Source: Gemmatimonadota bacterium | GTDB lineage: Bacteria > JAAXHH01 | DNA: 64,000 nucleotides | Direction: 5' to 3' | Assembly: GCA_009835325.1 (NCBI GenBank) | Contig: VXWP01000091.1 | Span: forward strand, 1 to 64,000 | Part shown: one piece after another, positions 43,313 through 54,776 of the stretch | Layout of the letters: each line of letters opens with the position of its first letter | How positions within the stretch are numbered: the first letter of the stretch is position 1 | Translations under genes and position numbers: made by a program | The notes under the pieces: generated by a model | What the model was told of the DNA's origin: nothing | Databases searched by the model: none | What the model saw: the letters and a program-made list of their open reading frames with translations, nothing else

Positions 43313-44191
43313 TCAACCTCCCTGCGTTTCCTCCAGCGTCTCCAGCCAGCGATAGCCGTAAGCCGGAACCAGGGGTGATCCGGTCATACCGCCGGGTGTT
43401 CCGTCCATGCCGTTCATACCTTCGGGAGACATGCTGAACTTCTCGACGCGCAGGCGGTAGTTGAATTCGTGCCTCGGGTGGAAGCCCACGATCTCTCCTC
43501 GGTAGGGAACGCCGCTATAGACCTTGCAGAACCCGGGATGGCCGTCGCCGCAATCGACCCGGCCCCAATCGATGGTGATCTCTTCTTCCTCAATTCCTTG
43601 CGCCCTGGTCTTCGAGACCACGCTCGTCAGGACGTACCGTCCATCGTTATACCGGTTCGCCTCGAGGACATAGTGATAGCCGGCCTCGTAGTCGAAGTCG
43701 TTGATGGTGTCGTCGTACGGCACGCCATTCACCACCGGACAGAAGTCGTCACTGCGGGCGCATACAACGCGCGCGGGACCTACCGTCAGGGTGACCGCCG
43801 TGGAAGGTGCCGGGTTCTTCTCCAGCTGCTCCAGCAACCGGTAGGCGTACCGGCTGGCGTCCTGCGGCGGCTCACGCCCGCCCCATGGATCGTATTTTCC
43901 GATCCGGAGGCGATAGGTATAGCCGGTCTCGTACTCGAAACCTTCGATCGCATCGTAGAAAAAACCGCCGTCGACCACCATGCAGGTCCGCAGGCCCACG
44001 CCGTAGCATTTGGCCAGGGTGGGACCGACGGTAACGACCCGGGTCTCGATGTACTCCTGCCCGTCCGGGCCGGGTCCTGTCGGGTCCGTGTCGCCGTCAC
44101 AGCCGGCGAAGACGCTGGTAATGACAAGGGCCGCAACGATCGGCAGAACGTAGCTTTTGCAGCGACTGGTTGAAGTATCGAAAGATCGCAT
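43313..44191 (-). CDS. Lipoprotein with three DUF4377 domains
   Basis: This 292-residue protein has a lipoprotein signal peptide: basic start, hydrophobic core (VLPIVAALVITSVF) and lipobox FAGC with Cys30 or nearby. The mature protein contains three related repeats beginning TVGPTLAKCYGVGLRTC, TVGPARVVCARSDDFC and TIDWGRVDCGDGHPGFC. Each is followed by a DxIxGFxYExGYxYxLR-type strand pair. This is the DUF4377 pattern in triplicate. Function is unknown; an outer-membrane or periplasmic anchor is expected. It is divergent from katG. Confidence 0.78.
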   Translation of the reverse strand: MRSFDTSTSRCKSYVLPIVAALVITSVFAGCDGDTDPTGPGPDGQEYIETRVVTVGPTLAKCYGVGLRTCMVVDGGFFYDAIEGFEYETGYTYRLRIGKYDPWGGREPPQDASRYAYRLLEQLEKNPAPSTAVTLTVGPARVVCARSDDFCPVVNGVPYDDTINDFDYEAGYHYVLEANRYNDGRYVLTSVVSKTRAQGIEEEEITIDWGRVDCGDGHPGFCKVYSGVPYRGEIVGFHPRHEFNYRLRVEKFSMSPEGMNGMDGTPGGMTGSPLVPAYGYRWLETLEETQGG

Positions 44192-44446
44192 GTTATCGTG
44201 TCCTGGATGCTGTCGAGCCTGGATGATGTCGCGCCTTGGACGGCATGGTGTCCGTGCCCTGGACGGATCAACCGGAACCTTATTTTAACCTGCAAAATCC
44301 CCGCTTAATCATCAAGACGAATTTACGGCAGAGTGGTTCCCTAAAAGCGTTCATTTTCTCCCATATTCCTCTTGCCTGAGCACAGGTGATTTCGGTATTT
44401 TTCCTAGCTGTAAGTTCCGATTTCAGACAAGCATCGAATCTCATAG

Positions 44447-46618
<2,172 letters not shown>

Positions 46619-46672
46619 GGTTGGCGTGTGCGGGACGTGGAGTCGCGCAGCATGCCCGGCGCAGGACGCGGT

Positions 46673-47344
46673 TCAGTAGCCCAGCACGCGGTAGTCGCCG
46701 TCCAGGATCAGGTGAGCCGACACGTACATGCCCAGCAGCCCGAAGAGCACCCAGGGTGCGTTCAGGACGCCGACATAGCCAAGCAGCTCGGTCCGGGTGA
46801 TGAGACGATGCCGCCCGGCCATGAAGAAGCTGACCCCGTAGACGGACGTGGCGTAGGCCCACTGCCAGGAAAGCACCAGCCCGAGCATGCCGGCCAGGAC
46901 AGCCGGCATGATGTTCAAGGTCAGGGCCGCGTAGAGGACCAGGGTCGGCAGCGGCGTAAAAAAGCCGTTCGCGACGTCGACGTTGAATCCCCAGGTGCGG
47001 CGGTCGGAGTACGAGCCGTCGATCTGGGAGTATGTGGCCCAGACATCCGCCCAGACCGTCGGGGCAAGTATGCGCCTCAGCGGCACCCTGGTCAGAAGGA
47101 ACTCGACAGCAGGCGTTCGGTCCGTTTCGCGCTGCCGGGCGCGCCAGTATTCGGTGCGTTCCTCGATATAATCTCGTTTGAGGAACAGGCAGATCTCCCA
47201 GTAGCAAACCAGCAGATTGGCCGAGAAAAACAGACTCAACAGGCTGTGTAAGGCGTTGAAATCACCGAAGACATAGTAACGCGCTCCGATACCGAGCATC
47301 GCCAGCAGCACGATCGCCAGTGCGGCGAACAGTCCGGGTGCCAT
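46673..47344 (-). CDS. Polytopic membrane protein, possibly EXPERA/EBP-like
   Basis: This 223-residue protein has about five membrane helices. VWATYSQIDGSYSD (about residues 99-112) resembles the W-x-EY-x-x-GDSRY loop of emopamil-binding protein (sterol delta8-delta7 isomerase) family members, and GVLNAPWVLFG has the N-x-x-W pair seen there. A longer loop separates the second helix from that motif. The resemblance is weak and I would call it an uncharacterised membrane protein first. It lies about 5 kb from the sterol-reductase-like gene. Confidence 0.5.
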   Translation of the reverse strand: MAPGLFAALAIVLLAMLGIGARYYVFGDFNALHSLLSLFFSANLLVCYWEICLFLKRDYIEERTEYWRARQRETDRTPAVEFLLTRVPLRRILAPTVWADVWATYSQIDGSYSDRRTWGFNVDVANGFFTPLPTLVLYAALTLNIMPAVLAGMLGLVLSWQWAYATSVYGVSFFMAGRHRLITRTELLGYVGVLNAPWVLFGLLGMYVSAHLILDGDYRVLGY

Positions 47345-47529
47345 CCCGATCTCCTATTCTCGGTTTGCCGTTCCTTTGAAGCGCGCCTTTCCTTTCTCGC
47401 GCGCTTTTTCGTCGATGCACGCCTTCCCTTGAATCCAAGGTAACCCTCCGGATCGGATTTGTACAAGTTTCTTGATTCGGTATTGCCTCTACACGCGGTT
47501 TACGAGGGCGTGACTTTGGGAGGACCTCC

Positions 47530-48585
47530 ATGCTGATCGTCGATTCCCACCTGGACATCGCTTACAACGCCCTCGAATGGGACCGGGACCTCTTCCAGCC
47601 CATCGCCAAAATCCGCGAATCCGAAGCCGGCATGGGACAGAAGGGCCGCGGCCTGGGCGTGGTGAATTTCGAGGAGCTGCGGCGCGGCGGGATCGGGCTC
47701 ATGTTTGTTACGGTGAACTGCCGGATCGCTTCGATGGGCAAGCGCTTCTCCGGCGTGCGCACCCAGGATATCGCCTACGCCCGGTGCATGGGCGAGCTGG
47801 CCTACTACCGGCTGATGGAAGCCAAAGGCGTATTTCGCCAGGTGCGCAACCGGGCCGAACTCGACGACCATCTGGCCGCATGGGAAAAGGACCCCCAGAC
47901 GACCCCGCTGGGGTTTGTCCTCAGCATGGAAGGGGCGGACGGCATCGTGGGGCCCGAGCAGGTGCCTGATTGGTGGGATGAGGGCTTGCGGGTCGTGAGC
48001 CTGTGCCACTACGGGGTCAGCTCCTACGCCCACGGGACCCAGGCGCCCGGCGGCCTGACAGCCCGGGGCCGTCCCATGCTCGAAGCCCTGGAGACGGCCG
48101 GGATCATCCTGGACGTGAGCCACCTGGCCGAGCAGGCCTTCTGGGAAGCGCTGGACCACTTCAACGGCCCCGTGCTGGCCACCCACAACTGCTGCCGGGC
48201 CCTGTGCGACCACGACCGCCAACTCGACGACAGGCAGATCAGGGCCCTGGCCGATCGCGGCGGCGTCATCGGTACGGCCATGGACATCTGGATGATATCC
48301 CCCCTGTGGGACCCGGTCGCCATGGACAATTCGGCCATCACCTTCGAAACCGTGGTGGACCACATCGACCATGTCTGCCAGCTGACCGGGAGCGCGCGCC
48401 ACGCCGCCATCGGCACCGACCTGGACGGCGGCTACGGCAAGGAACAGTGCCCGTCCGATATGGAGACCATCGCCGACCTGCGCAAGATCCCCGCCATACT
48501 CGACAGCCGCGGCTACTCGGAGACCGACATCGCCGACATCATGCACGGCAACTGGGTCCGGACGCTGCGCACGGCGTGGGGTTGA
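47530..48585 (+). CDS. Membrane dipeptidase-type hydrolase (peptidase M19)
   Basis: This 351-residue amidohydrolase-fold dipeptidase starts VDSHLDIAYNA with the DxHxD-like zinc site. LSMEGADG supplies the bridging Glu, LDVSHLAEQAFW and PVLATHNCCRALC the two His ligands, and AIGTDLDGGYG the Asp. Family members cleave dipeptides, D-amino-acid-containing dipeptides and sometimes N-acyl amino acids. No signal peptide is visible. Confidence 0.9.
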   Translation: MLIVDSHLDIAYNALEWDRDLFQPIAKIRESEAGMGQKGRGLGVVNFEELRRGGIGLMFVTVNCRIASMGKRFSGVRTQDIAYARCMGELAYYRLMEAKGVFRQVRNRAELDDHLAAWEKDPQTTPLGFVLSMEGADGIVGPEQVPDWWDEGLRVVSLCHYGVSSYAHGTQAPGGLTARGRPMLEALETAGIILDVSHLAEQAFWEALDHFNGPVLATHNCCRALCDHDRQLDDRQIRALADRGGVIGTAMDIWMISPLWDPVAMDNSAITFETVVDHIDHVCQLTGSARHAAIGTDLDGGYGKEQCPSDMETIADLRKIPAILDSRGYSETDIADIMHGNWVRTLRTAWG

Positions 48586-48632
48586 GTAGTCGAAGGCCGG
48601 CGTTCACCCTTTATAAAACTTGAGGCCGCTTT

Positions 48633-49745
48633 ATGCCTGAAGCTCCCGTATTCCGTCGTCACACCATCTACGAAGGCGGCCCCGCCGAGCGCATGGACTG
48701 CGTGGTGGGGGACCTCGATGGCGACGGCGTGCAGGAATTCGTCATCGCCACACGCAATCCGGACGGACTCCACTGGTTCGGCAGGACGGATCAGGGCACG
48801 TGGGCGCCTCACCTGATGGATGACGCGTTTCCGAGCATCAGTGTCGGCACCGCCCTTGTGGACCTCACCGGGAACGGGAAGCTCGACCTGATCTCCGGCA
48901 CCAGTGATCGGGGCAACCACGTATTCTGGTGGGAATGCCCCGACGATCCCGCCCGGCGATGGACCCGGCGCGTTGTCTTCGAACTTCCTCATAGCCGAAT
49001 CCACGACCTGCTGGTTGCGGATATCGACGGCGACGGTCGGTACGAGTTGTACGTATGGAACCCCGATGCCGGGACGATCTTCTCGGTGCCGGTGCCCGAG
49101 GATCCATATGTGTCTCCATGGCCGGGTGTCCGCATGGTGGCCACCGGCGTGAGCGAACAGGACTTCGTGGCCGCCGACGTGGACGGAGACGGGCGGCTGG
49201 AACTCATCGCCGGGACTTCGTGGTATCGCTTGCTGCCCAACGGTGAATGGGAGCGGCACATCTTCGCCGAAGGTTATGGCGGCGTACGTGTCCGGGCGGC
49301 GGATTTCGACGGTGACGGCCGTGTGGAAATCGCCCTCTGCGAGGTGGCCCTGGACATCGGCCAGACTTACGGACGGCTGGCGCTGTTCAGACCGGGATCG
49401 GACGTCGATCGGCCCTGGGAAGCCGAGGTGCTGAATGACCAGTTGCTCGACGCCCACACCCTGCAGGTGGCCGACTTCGATGGAGACGGCCGGCCCGACA
49501 TCTACGTGGGCGAGATGGGCAGGGGAGACTGGACCAAGCCGCATCCACCGCGGCAATTGCTCTATCTGAGCCGGGACGGCCGCATGGAAGAGCACGTCAT
49601 CGATACAGGGATCGGTACGCACGAAGCACAGGTCATCGAGCTGGACGGCAAGGTCGGTATCATCAGCAAGCCCTACCGCTGGCTCCAGGACACCGCGCCG
49701 CGGCCCCAGTTGGTGGATAATCTGTATTTGTATCTGCCGGAGTGA
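48633..49745 (+). CDS. FG-GAP/VCBS repeat beta-propeller protein
   Basis: This 370-residue protein has at least six blade motifs of the Ca2+-binding DxDGDG type: DLDGDGVQEF, DLTGNGKLDL, DIDGDGRYEL, DVDGDGRLEL, DFDGDGRVEI and DFDGDGRPDI. They indicate an FG-GAP/VCBS-type propeller. There is no visible signal peptide, unusual for this class, so either a non-canonical export route or a cytoplasmic location applies. It follows the M19 gene by 47 bases. Confidence 0.85.
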   Translation: MPEAPVFRRHTIYEGGPAERMDCVVGDLDGDGVQEFVIATRNPDGLHWFGRTDQGTWAPHLMDDAFPSISVGTALVDLTGNGKLDLISGTSDRGNHVFWWECPDDPARRWTRRVVFELPHSRIHDLLVADIDGDGRYELYVWNPDAGTIFSVPVPEDPYVSPWPGVRMVATGVSEQDFVAADVDGDGRLELIAGTSWYRLLPNGEWERHIFAEGYGGVRVRAADFDGDGRVEIALCEVALDIGQTYGRLALFRPGSDVDRPWEAEVLNDQLLDAHTLQVADFDGDGRPDIYVGEMGRGDWTKPHPPRQLLYLSRDGRMEEHVIDTGIGTHEAQVIELDGKVGIISKPYRWLQDTAPRPQLVDNLYLYLPE

Positions 49746-49785
49746 GGTGTGGCTGGTTATCTATCCGGCTCAAGTTGGGAGTCTG

Positions 49786-50508
49786 ATGAACAAGTCCCAG
49801 GACGCATTCGGACAGCTTCTACTAAGCTGCTTCCAAGGTAACGAATCATTGGAGATCATCGAACGCGACGATGGTTTCATTGAAGCCGGTTACGGAAATC
49901 GGTACTTCACATCGTATGAAGACTGGCCGTCTCATCACGTTACAGCGATGAAGTATGTAAGCGGCCGTGTGCTTGACGTAGGCTGCGGTGCGGGCAGCCA
50001 CTCGATCTACTGTCAGGACCGGGGTTCTATTGTCATGGCGATCGACGTCTCTCCAGGCGCGATCCAGGTCTCACGAAACAGAGGATTACGACACGGCAGG
50101 GTAATGTCGGTTACACAGGTCAGCGCCTCATTGGGTGTTTTTGATACGATACTGATGCTGGGAGGCAATTTCGGTACTTTAGAAAACAGTGAACGAGCGA
50201 GTAGGCTAGTCAAACGATTCCACAGAATGACTACATCAACAGCACGAATCATTGCAGAATCACGAGATCCCTATTTAACAACAGAGTCGGTTCACAGAGC
50301 GTATCACAAAGAAAACAGAAGTAGAGGAAGGATGTCCGGCCAGGTACGTATTCGAGCTCGTTTCAAGCATCTGAAGACGCCATGGTTTGACTATCTCTTC
50401 GTGTCGAAGGAGGAGATGGCGCAGATTCTCAATGACACAGGCTGGCGTGTAGAGGAATTCCTGGACTCCGGTGGTGCCGGCTACATTGGCGTGCTATCGA
50501 AATCCTGA
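49786..50508 (+). CDS. SAM-dependent methyltransferase
   Basis: This 240-residue class I methyltransferase starts at ATG 49786, with GGGAG upstream; an upstream GTG frame is less well placed. VLDVGCGAGSHSIYCQDRG and VMAIDVSPGAIQVSRNRG are motif I and the acidic loop. FDTILMLGGNFGTLEN is motif IV. The codon usage appears more AT-rich than neighbouring genes, hinting at horizontal origin. Substrate is unknown. Confidence 0.82.
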   Translation: MNKSQDAFGQLLLSCFQGNESLEIIERDDGFIEAGYGNRYFTSYEDWPSHHVTAMKYVSGRVLDVGCGAGSHSIYCQDRGSIVMAIDVSPGAIQVSRNRGLRHGRVMSVTQVSASLGVFDTILMLGGNFGTLENSERASRLVKRFHRMTTSTARIIAESRDPYLTTESVHRAYHKENRSRGRMSGQVRIRARFKHLKTPWFDYLFVSKEEMAQILNDTGWRVEEFLDSGGAGYIGVLSKS

Positions 50509-50528
50509 GTGCTTAACTGAACTGACCC

Positions 50529-51275
50529 ATGACCAAAGTACGACACGACCGGCCAACCTGGGCGGGACGCGTTCCGCGACACAAGATCGCCGAGTTATAC
50601 AAGAAAGAAGCCCTCGGGATCTGTGAAGAAGTACTGATCGACGATGTGGGGATCGGTCTGCTTGTGAGAATAGAGCATATCTTCCGTGCCAGGAAAGCGA
50701 ACAGCGGCCTCGCGAGTTGTCCGCTCTGCCAGCGCGAGATCCCACACGACTTCGACCCTGCGTTTCAGCTTCGTTGCGAATCCTGCAACTGGGAACTGAC
50801 TTGGACGGAATACCAGAAGTCGTTTCAGGGCAAACACCTGATTGCGTCCGGCATGACCGCCTTCCTGAAGGAATACGTGAAGAAGTACAAGGTTGCGAGA
50901 TCACCACAGGAAAAACTAATCCTCATAGATACCCTGATCCACCGGTATCACTGGGAACTGGAAGGCGGTCTGACCGGGCCGGGAGCACGCGATCTCATCG
51001 CCGGAAAGCCGAACGAAGTCATCGACTTTCTGAACCAACTGAGCTATGGGACCAGCAGCAGTCCGGAGATCCTTGCCACCCGCCAGGAGTGGCTGGACAA
51101 AGTGCGGAAGAGTCGAGCACAGTATGCGGATGCGGTTAAGGAGCGTGAGCTGAAGGATGAGAAGAAAAGGCAAAAGGCGGAAGAAAAGAACAGGCGGAGG
51201 ACCTTGAAAGCGAAAGCGCGGCACGCTGGACGGGCCGGTCGGAGCAATGCGGAAGAGGTCCGCGATGGTACGTGA
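50529..51275 (+). CDS. Zinc-ribbon protein with basic C-terminal tail
   Basis: This 248-residue protein has paired cysteines CPLC and CESC (about residues 64-67 and 80-83), a likely zinc ribbon. The C-terminal 60 residues are strongly basic and helical (VKERELKDEKKRQKAEEKNRRR), probably nucleic-acid binding. It overlaps the downstream HIT gene by eleven bases. No recognised family was identified. Confidence 0.6.
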   Translation: MTKVRHDRPTWAGRVPRHKIAELYKKEALGICEEVLIDDVGIGLLVRIEHIFRARKANSGLASCPLCQREIPHDFDPAFQLRCESCNWELTWTEYQKSFQGKHLIASGMTAFLKEYVKKYKVARSPQEKLILIDTLIHRYHWELEGGLTGPGARDLIAGKPNEVIDFLNQLSYGTSSSPEILATRQEWLDKVRKSRAQYADAVKERELKDEKKRQKAEEKNRRRTLKAKARHAGRAGRSNAEEVRDGT

Positions 51276-51720
51276 CAACGACTGTGTATTTTGCCGCATC
51301 ATCAGCGGCGAACTGGATTCCGCGACCGTTTTCGAAGATGAATCTACCATGGCGTTTCTGGATCTTCGCCAGAGCAACGAAGGGCACGTCCTGGTCGTAC
51401 CCAGGAATCACATCGAGCAGATCTACGACCTGGACAAGGACACTGCCTCAGCGCTTGCCAGCACAGTCTGTAAAGTCGCCCGGGCGATTCGCCAAGTTTA
51501 CAAGCCTGATGGATTGTCGATCTGGCAGTCGAATGGTCCCGCGGCGTTTCAGGAAGTGCCGCACGTTCACTGGCATGTATTTCCAAGATACACGGACGAC
51601 AGACATCTCGTGGTCTATCCCCGGGATCTCGCCGGCCGTGCGCGTACGGAATATTCATTACAGTCTCTGAAAGACATATCGGGTCCATTGATAGACGCGC
51701 TTAAGGAAAACGGCGCGTAG
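51265..51720 (+). CDS. HIT family nucleotide hydrolase
   Basis: The protein has 151 residues; ATG 51265 follows GGAAGAGG, while ATG 51247 lacks a ribosome binding site of its own. DNDCVFCRIISGEL is the usual N-terminus and HVHWH (His100, His102, His104) is the histidine triad. The family cleaves nucleoside phosphoramidates, dinucleoside polyphosphates or related bonds. It is coupled to the zinc-ribbon gene upstream and followed 21 bases later by the enolase-superfamily gene. Confidence 0.9.
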   Translation: MVRDNDCVFCRIISGELDSATVFEDESTMAFLDLRQSNEGHVLVVPRNHIEQIYDLDKDTASALASTVCKVARAIRQVYKPDGLSIWQSNGPAAFQEVPHVHWHVFPRYTDDRHLVVYPRDLAGRARTEYSLQSLKDISGPLIDALKENGA

Positions 51721-51741
51721 CAGCAAACAGAGGAACAATCC

Positions 51742-52980
51742 ATGAAGGTCATCGAGATCGAGGCACACGAGATCACCCTCGAATACGAGGACTGGATCGC
51801 TTACCAGCTCAATCATTTCTACGGGCCTGCGAAGCGGACGGTCTACGTCGCCCATACCGACGACGGGCTCGTCGGATTGGGCGAAGGGCATGACGCGGAA
51901 CCGGAGGAGGTGGTCGACAGGTACATCGGGACAAACCCCTTCGACTGGATCGGGGACGAGACCTCCCTGGCGCTGGGCACGGCGATGTACGACCTGATGG
52001 GCAAGGCCGCCGGCGTGCCGGTCTATAAGCTGTTCGGACAAAAAGTCAGGTCCTGGGTACCGGTGGGGAGCTGGACCGTGTCCACACACCCGGACCGCAT
52101 GGCCGAAGCGGTGCACGAGTACTCGGCGCGTGGCTACACCTGGATGAAGTACCATCTCTCGCCCTTCGAGAACGTCATGGACCAGACCGAGGCGATGCAG
52201 GCGGCAGCGCCGGAGGGGTTCAGGATCCATTACGATTTCACCATGCACGGCACCGACGACCACATGCCCGAACTTCTGGACAAGCTGGAACGGTTCACGG
52301 TGGCTGGCTGCTTCGAAGACCCCCTGCCGCCGGGGGACATCCAGGGCTACATCGAACTGCGCAAGCGCACCGGGCTGCCCGTCGTCCTGCATCATTTCCC
52401 CATGGGGGCAACCTACGAAGTCCTGATGAAACCCGCGGACGCGTATATGCTGGGGCATCAGCCGATCGGCGAGGCGGTGCGGCGGGCAGGCCTGTTCGCT
52501 GCGGATAACAGTCCCTTCATGCTTCAGAACGTGGGAGGGAACATCACCCGGGCCATGACCGCCCACATGACGGCGGCCTTCCCGTCGGCGAACTTCCATT
52601 TCATCAGCGCGACGGAAACCTTGAAGCACGACGTGGTCATGGAAAAGCTGGAGCCCGTCAACGGGTTCGTGCGGGTGCCGGAGACGCCCGGGCTCGGTGT
52701 CACGCTGGACCGCGAAGAACTGGAGCGGCTCAAGCGACTCGAGCTGCCGCGCCAGGATAGGTGGATCATCCGGTCGCGGTACGAGAACGGCGCCCGGATG
52801 TACAACATCGCCGACCCGAAGGATTCCATCTTCATGGTGCGTCCCGACCGGCGGCGCGGTATGGTCCCCATGAGCTACGATGCGCCCATAACCACCGAGT
52901 ACTGGGACGATGACGGCACCGATGCGTACCGGGAGATGTTCGCCCGCATCGAGCGCGAAGGCGTTGTGCTAGAGAAGTAA
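51742..52980 (+). CDS. Enolase superfamily (mandelate-racemase-like) enzyme with altered metal site
   Basis: This 412-residue protein has the capping-domain start VIEIEAHEITLEYEDW and a C-terminal barrel. Expected residues read: WMKYHL with Lys136 in place of a KxK pair, IHYDF with Asp165 as the first metal ligand, FEDPLPPGD with Glu192 as the second, and VVLHHFPM where the third acidic ligand would fall (His217/218). A His at the third metal position would be unusual for an active dehydratase. A divergent substrate or non-standard chemistry is likely. Confidence 0.75.
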   Translation: MKVIEIEAHEITLEYEDWIAYQLNHFYGPAKRTVYVAHTDDGLVGLGEGHDAEPEEVVDRYIGTNPFDWIGDETSLALGTAMYDLMGKAAGVPVYKLFGQKVRSWVPVGSWTVSTHPDRMAEAVHEYSARGYTWMKYHLSPFENVMDQTEAMQAAAPEGFRIHYDFTMHGTDDHMPELLDKLERFTVAGCFEDPLPPGDIQGYIELRKRTGLPVVLHHFPMGATYEVLMKPADAYMLGHQPIGEAVRRAGLFAADNSPFMLQNVGGNITRAMTAHMTAAFPSANFHFISATETLKHDVVMEKLEPVNGFVRVPETPGLGVTLDREELERLKRLELPRQDRWIIRSRYENGARMYNIADPKDSIFMVRPDRRRGMVPMSYDAPITTEYWDDDGTDAYREMFARIEREGVVLEK

Positions 52981-53048
52981 CGAGCAGTAAAGGGCCGCGC
53001 GCGGTCGGACTTGGTCGCTTGCGGACTTGGTTGCTGCGGACCTGGATA

Positions 53049-53064
53049 TTGTACAATTGTACAA
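53049..53064. promoter_or_regulatory. Tandem TTGTACAA palindromes
   Basis: The eight-base palindrome TTGTACAA occurs twice back to back (53049-53056 and 53057-53064), about 70 bases before the next start codon. GntR/FadR-type regulators often bind TTGT-ACAA sites, so this looks like an operator. No GntR gene is in the window. Confidence 0.5.
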
Positions 53065-53133
53065 TTGAACGATGGTAAGCGTATCCACTTCAGATCGGAA
53101 AGGCCGGAAGCCGTTTAACCAGAGCGAGTAAAC

Positions 53134-54681
53134 ATGCGAAAACCGAAGCTGATCCATTACAACGACGCGCGCCATTACAGCATCTACCGCTACGAACCCC
53201 CGATGAGCCTGCACCAGTGGCAGCAGCCCGTGGACGAGATCCTGGGAACCGACGTGGATACCCTGGTCTACGGCCTGGGTTCCGGCGAGACGTTTCTCCA
53301 CGGCACGAAGGCCGGCCTGAAGTGGGGAGAAGGCGTCGAAGAGCACAACATGAGCATGATGTGGTGGTGGGCGACAAAGAACCTGAACCTGGCGCTTGAG
53401 GCGGGTATCGATCCGCTCACTGTGGCGGTGGAACGGGCGCACGAGAAGGGACGTCGCATACTGGGCAGCCTGCGGATGACCGAGCCCACTTCTCCGGACG
53501 ACGATAACCCCTACATGCTGGGCCGTCTCAAGCGGGAGCACCCGGAGGTCATGATCGGCGAAAACCATCCCGACTACCCCCGGGCGGCCGGCTGCGCGGA
53601 CTACACCCGCAATGAGGTGCGGGCCGAGCGGCTTGGCGTCATCGAGGAGGTGTGCGTCCGGTACGGCATGGACGGGCTGGAGTTCGATCCCTACATGGGC
53701 GTGTTCTTCAAACCCTCGGAGGCGCGGGAGAAAGCGCCGATGCTTACGGGATTCATGCGGGAGATCAGGCAACTGCTCGATCGCCTCGGGGACGGGCGCG
53801 GCGAGTCGTTATGTTTGGCCGCACGGGTGCGTGCTACCGAGGAAGCAAACCTCGCCCTGGGCATGGACGTGCGTACCTGGCTCGAGGAAGGTCTCCTGGA
53901 TATCGTCATTCCCTGGACCGAGAGCTTCCTCTTCGACCAGGAGATGCCCATCGGTTGGGTGGTCAATGCGGCCTCCGCATCGGAGACACCGGTCTACCCC
54001 ATGCTGGGACGGTCGCCGTACGACGACCGGCACCACCTGCCGACCATCGAGATGTACCGGGCCGCGGCGGCCAATTACCGTGCCATGAGAGCGGACGGCC
54101 TGTACCTGTCGGACCTGCCCTGGCCGCACACCGAACGCGAATACCAGGTCTTTCGCGAGATGGCCGATCCGGATATCCACCTCAGGAAGAAGAAACACTA
54201 TTTCCCGACACACCGGGAACCCGACGCGGAACCGCACGCTCCCGAGCGATTTCTACCCGTGGACCTTGAAGAAGAGGCGCCCGCCCGGGTACCGTTCCTG
54301 GTCGGAGACCGGCTGGCCGATGCCCGGGACGACGGCGAGCTCAAAGACGTGACGCTGGGCGTGCGCATCGGGCACTGCTGCCCGGAGGACGATATCTCCT
54401 TCCGGTTCAACGGTGAAACCGTCACGCCGTCAGATAGCACGCACCATTACGGCGGCATCATCTCCTACACGGCCGCGAGAAGCGGTCTTCCGGAACGCAT
54501 CCTGACCCACTTCTGGTTCACTTTCGATCTGCCCCACGATCTGGTTCGCGAAGGCAAGAACGAGGTCGAGGTCGTGCTGGAAGAGCGATTCACCGGAATG
54601 GGCGGCGTCCGCGTGCTGCACCAAGTCGAGCTGATCGTGGCGTACGACGAGCCCCTCGTGCCCGAGGGCGGGCAGATGTGA
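53134..54681 (+). CDS. TIM-barrel glycoside-hydrolase-like protein with C-terminal beta domain
   Basis: The protein has 515 residues. Residues 1-370 look like a family-10-like TIM barrel: a conserved-looking MDGLEFDPYMGVFF with candidate acids, CLAARVRATEEANL, and DIVIPWTESFLFDQE. Residues about 390-515 form a beta-sandwich-like domain around VTLGVRIGHCCPEDDISFRFNG. The catalytic acids cannot be fixed. No signal peptide is visible. It may cleave or remodel a carbohydrate in the cytoplasm, with the enolase-superfamily neighbour acting downstream. Confidence 0.65.
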   Translation: MRKPKLIHYNDARHYSIYRYEPPMSLHQWQQPVDEILGTDVDTLVYGLGSGETFLHGTKAGLKWGEGVEEHNMSMMWWWATKNLNLALEAGIDPLTVAVERAHEKGRRILGSLRMTEPTSPDDDNPYMLGRLKREHPEVMIGENHPDYPRAAGCADYTRNEVRAERLGVIEEVCVRYGMDGLEFDPYMGVFFKPSEAREKAPMLTGFMREIRQLLDRLGDGRGESLCLAARVRATEEANLALGMDVRTWLEEGLLDIVIPWTESFLFDQEMPIGWVVNAASASETPVYPMLGRSPYDDRHHLPTIEMYRAAAANYRAMRADGLYLSDLPWPHTEREYQVFREMADPDIHLRKKKHYFPTHREPDAEPHAPERFLPVDLEEEAPARVPFLVGDRLADARDDGELKDVTLGVRIGHCCPEDDISFRFNGETVTPSDSTHHYGGIISYTAARSGLPERILTHFWFTFDLPHDLVREGKNEVEVVLEERFTGMGGVRVLHQVELIVAYDEPLVPEGGQM

Positions 54682-54776
54682 TGGGCGGGCGGGCACGTAA
54701 GTCACAAATTCGCTACATAGTCGAATTGTATTCACGCTGATCATCTGTATACACCAGCAAGGATCGGGCGACAGCC

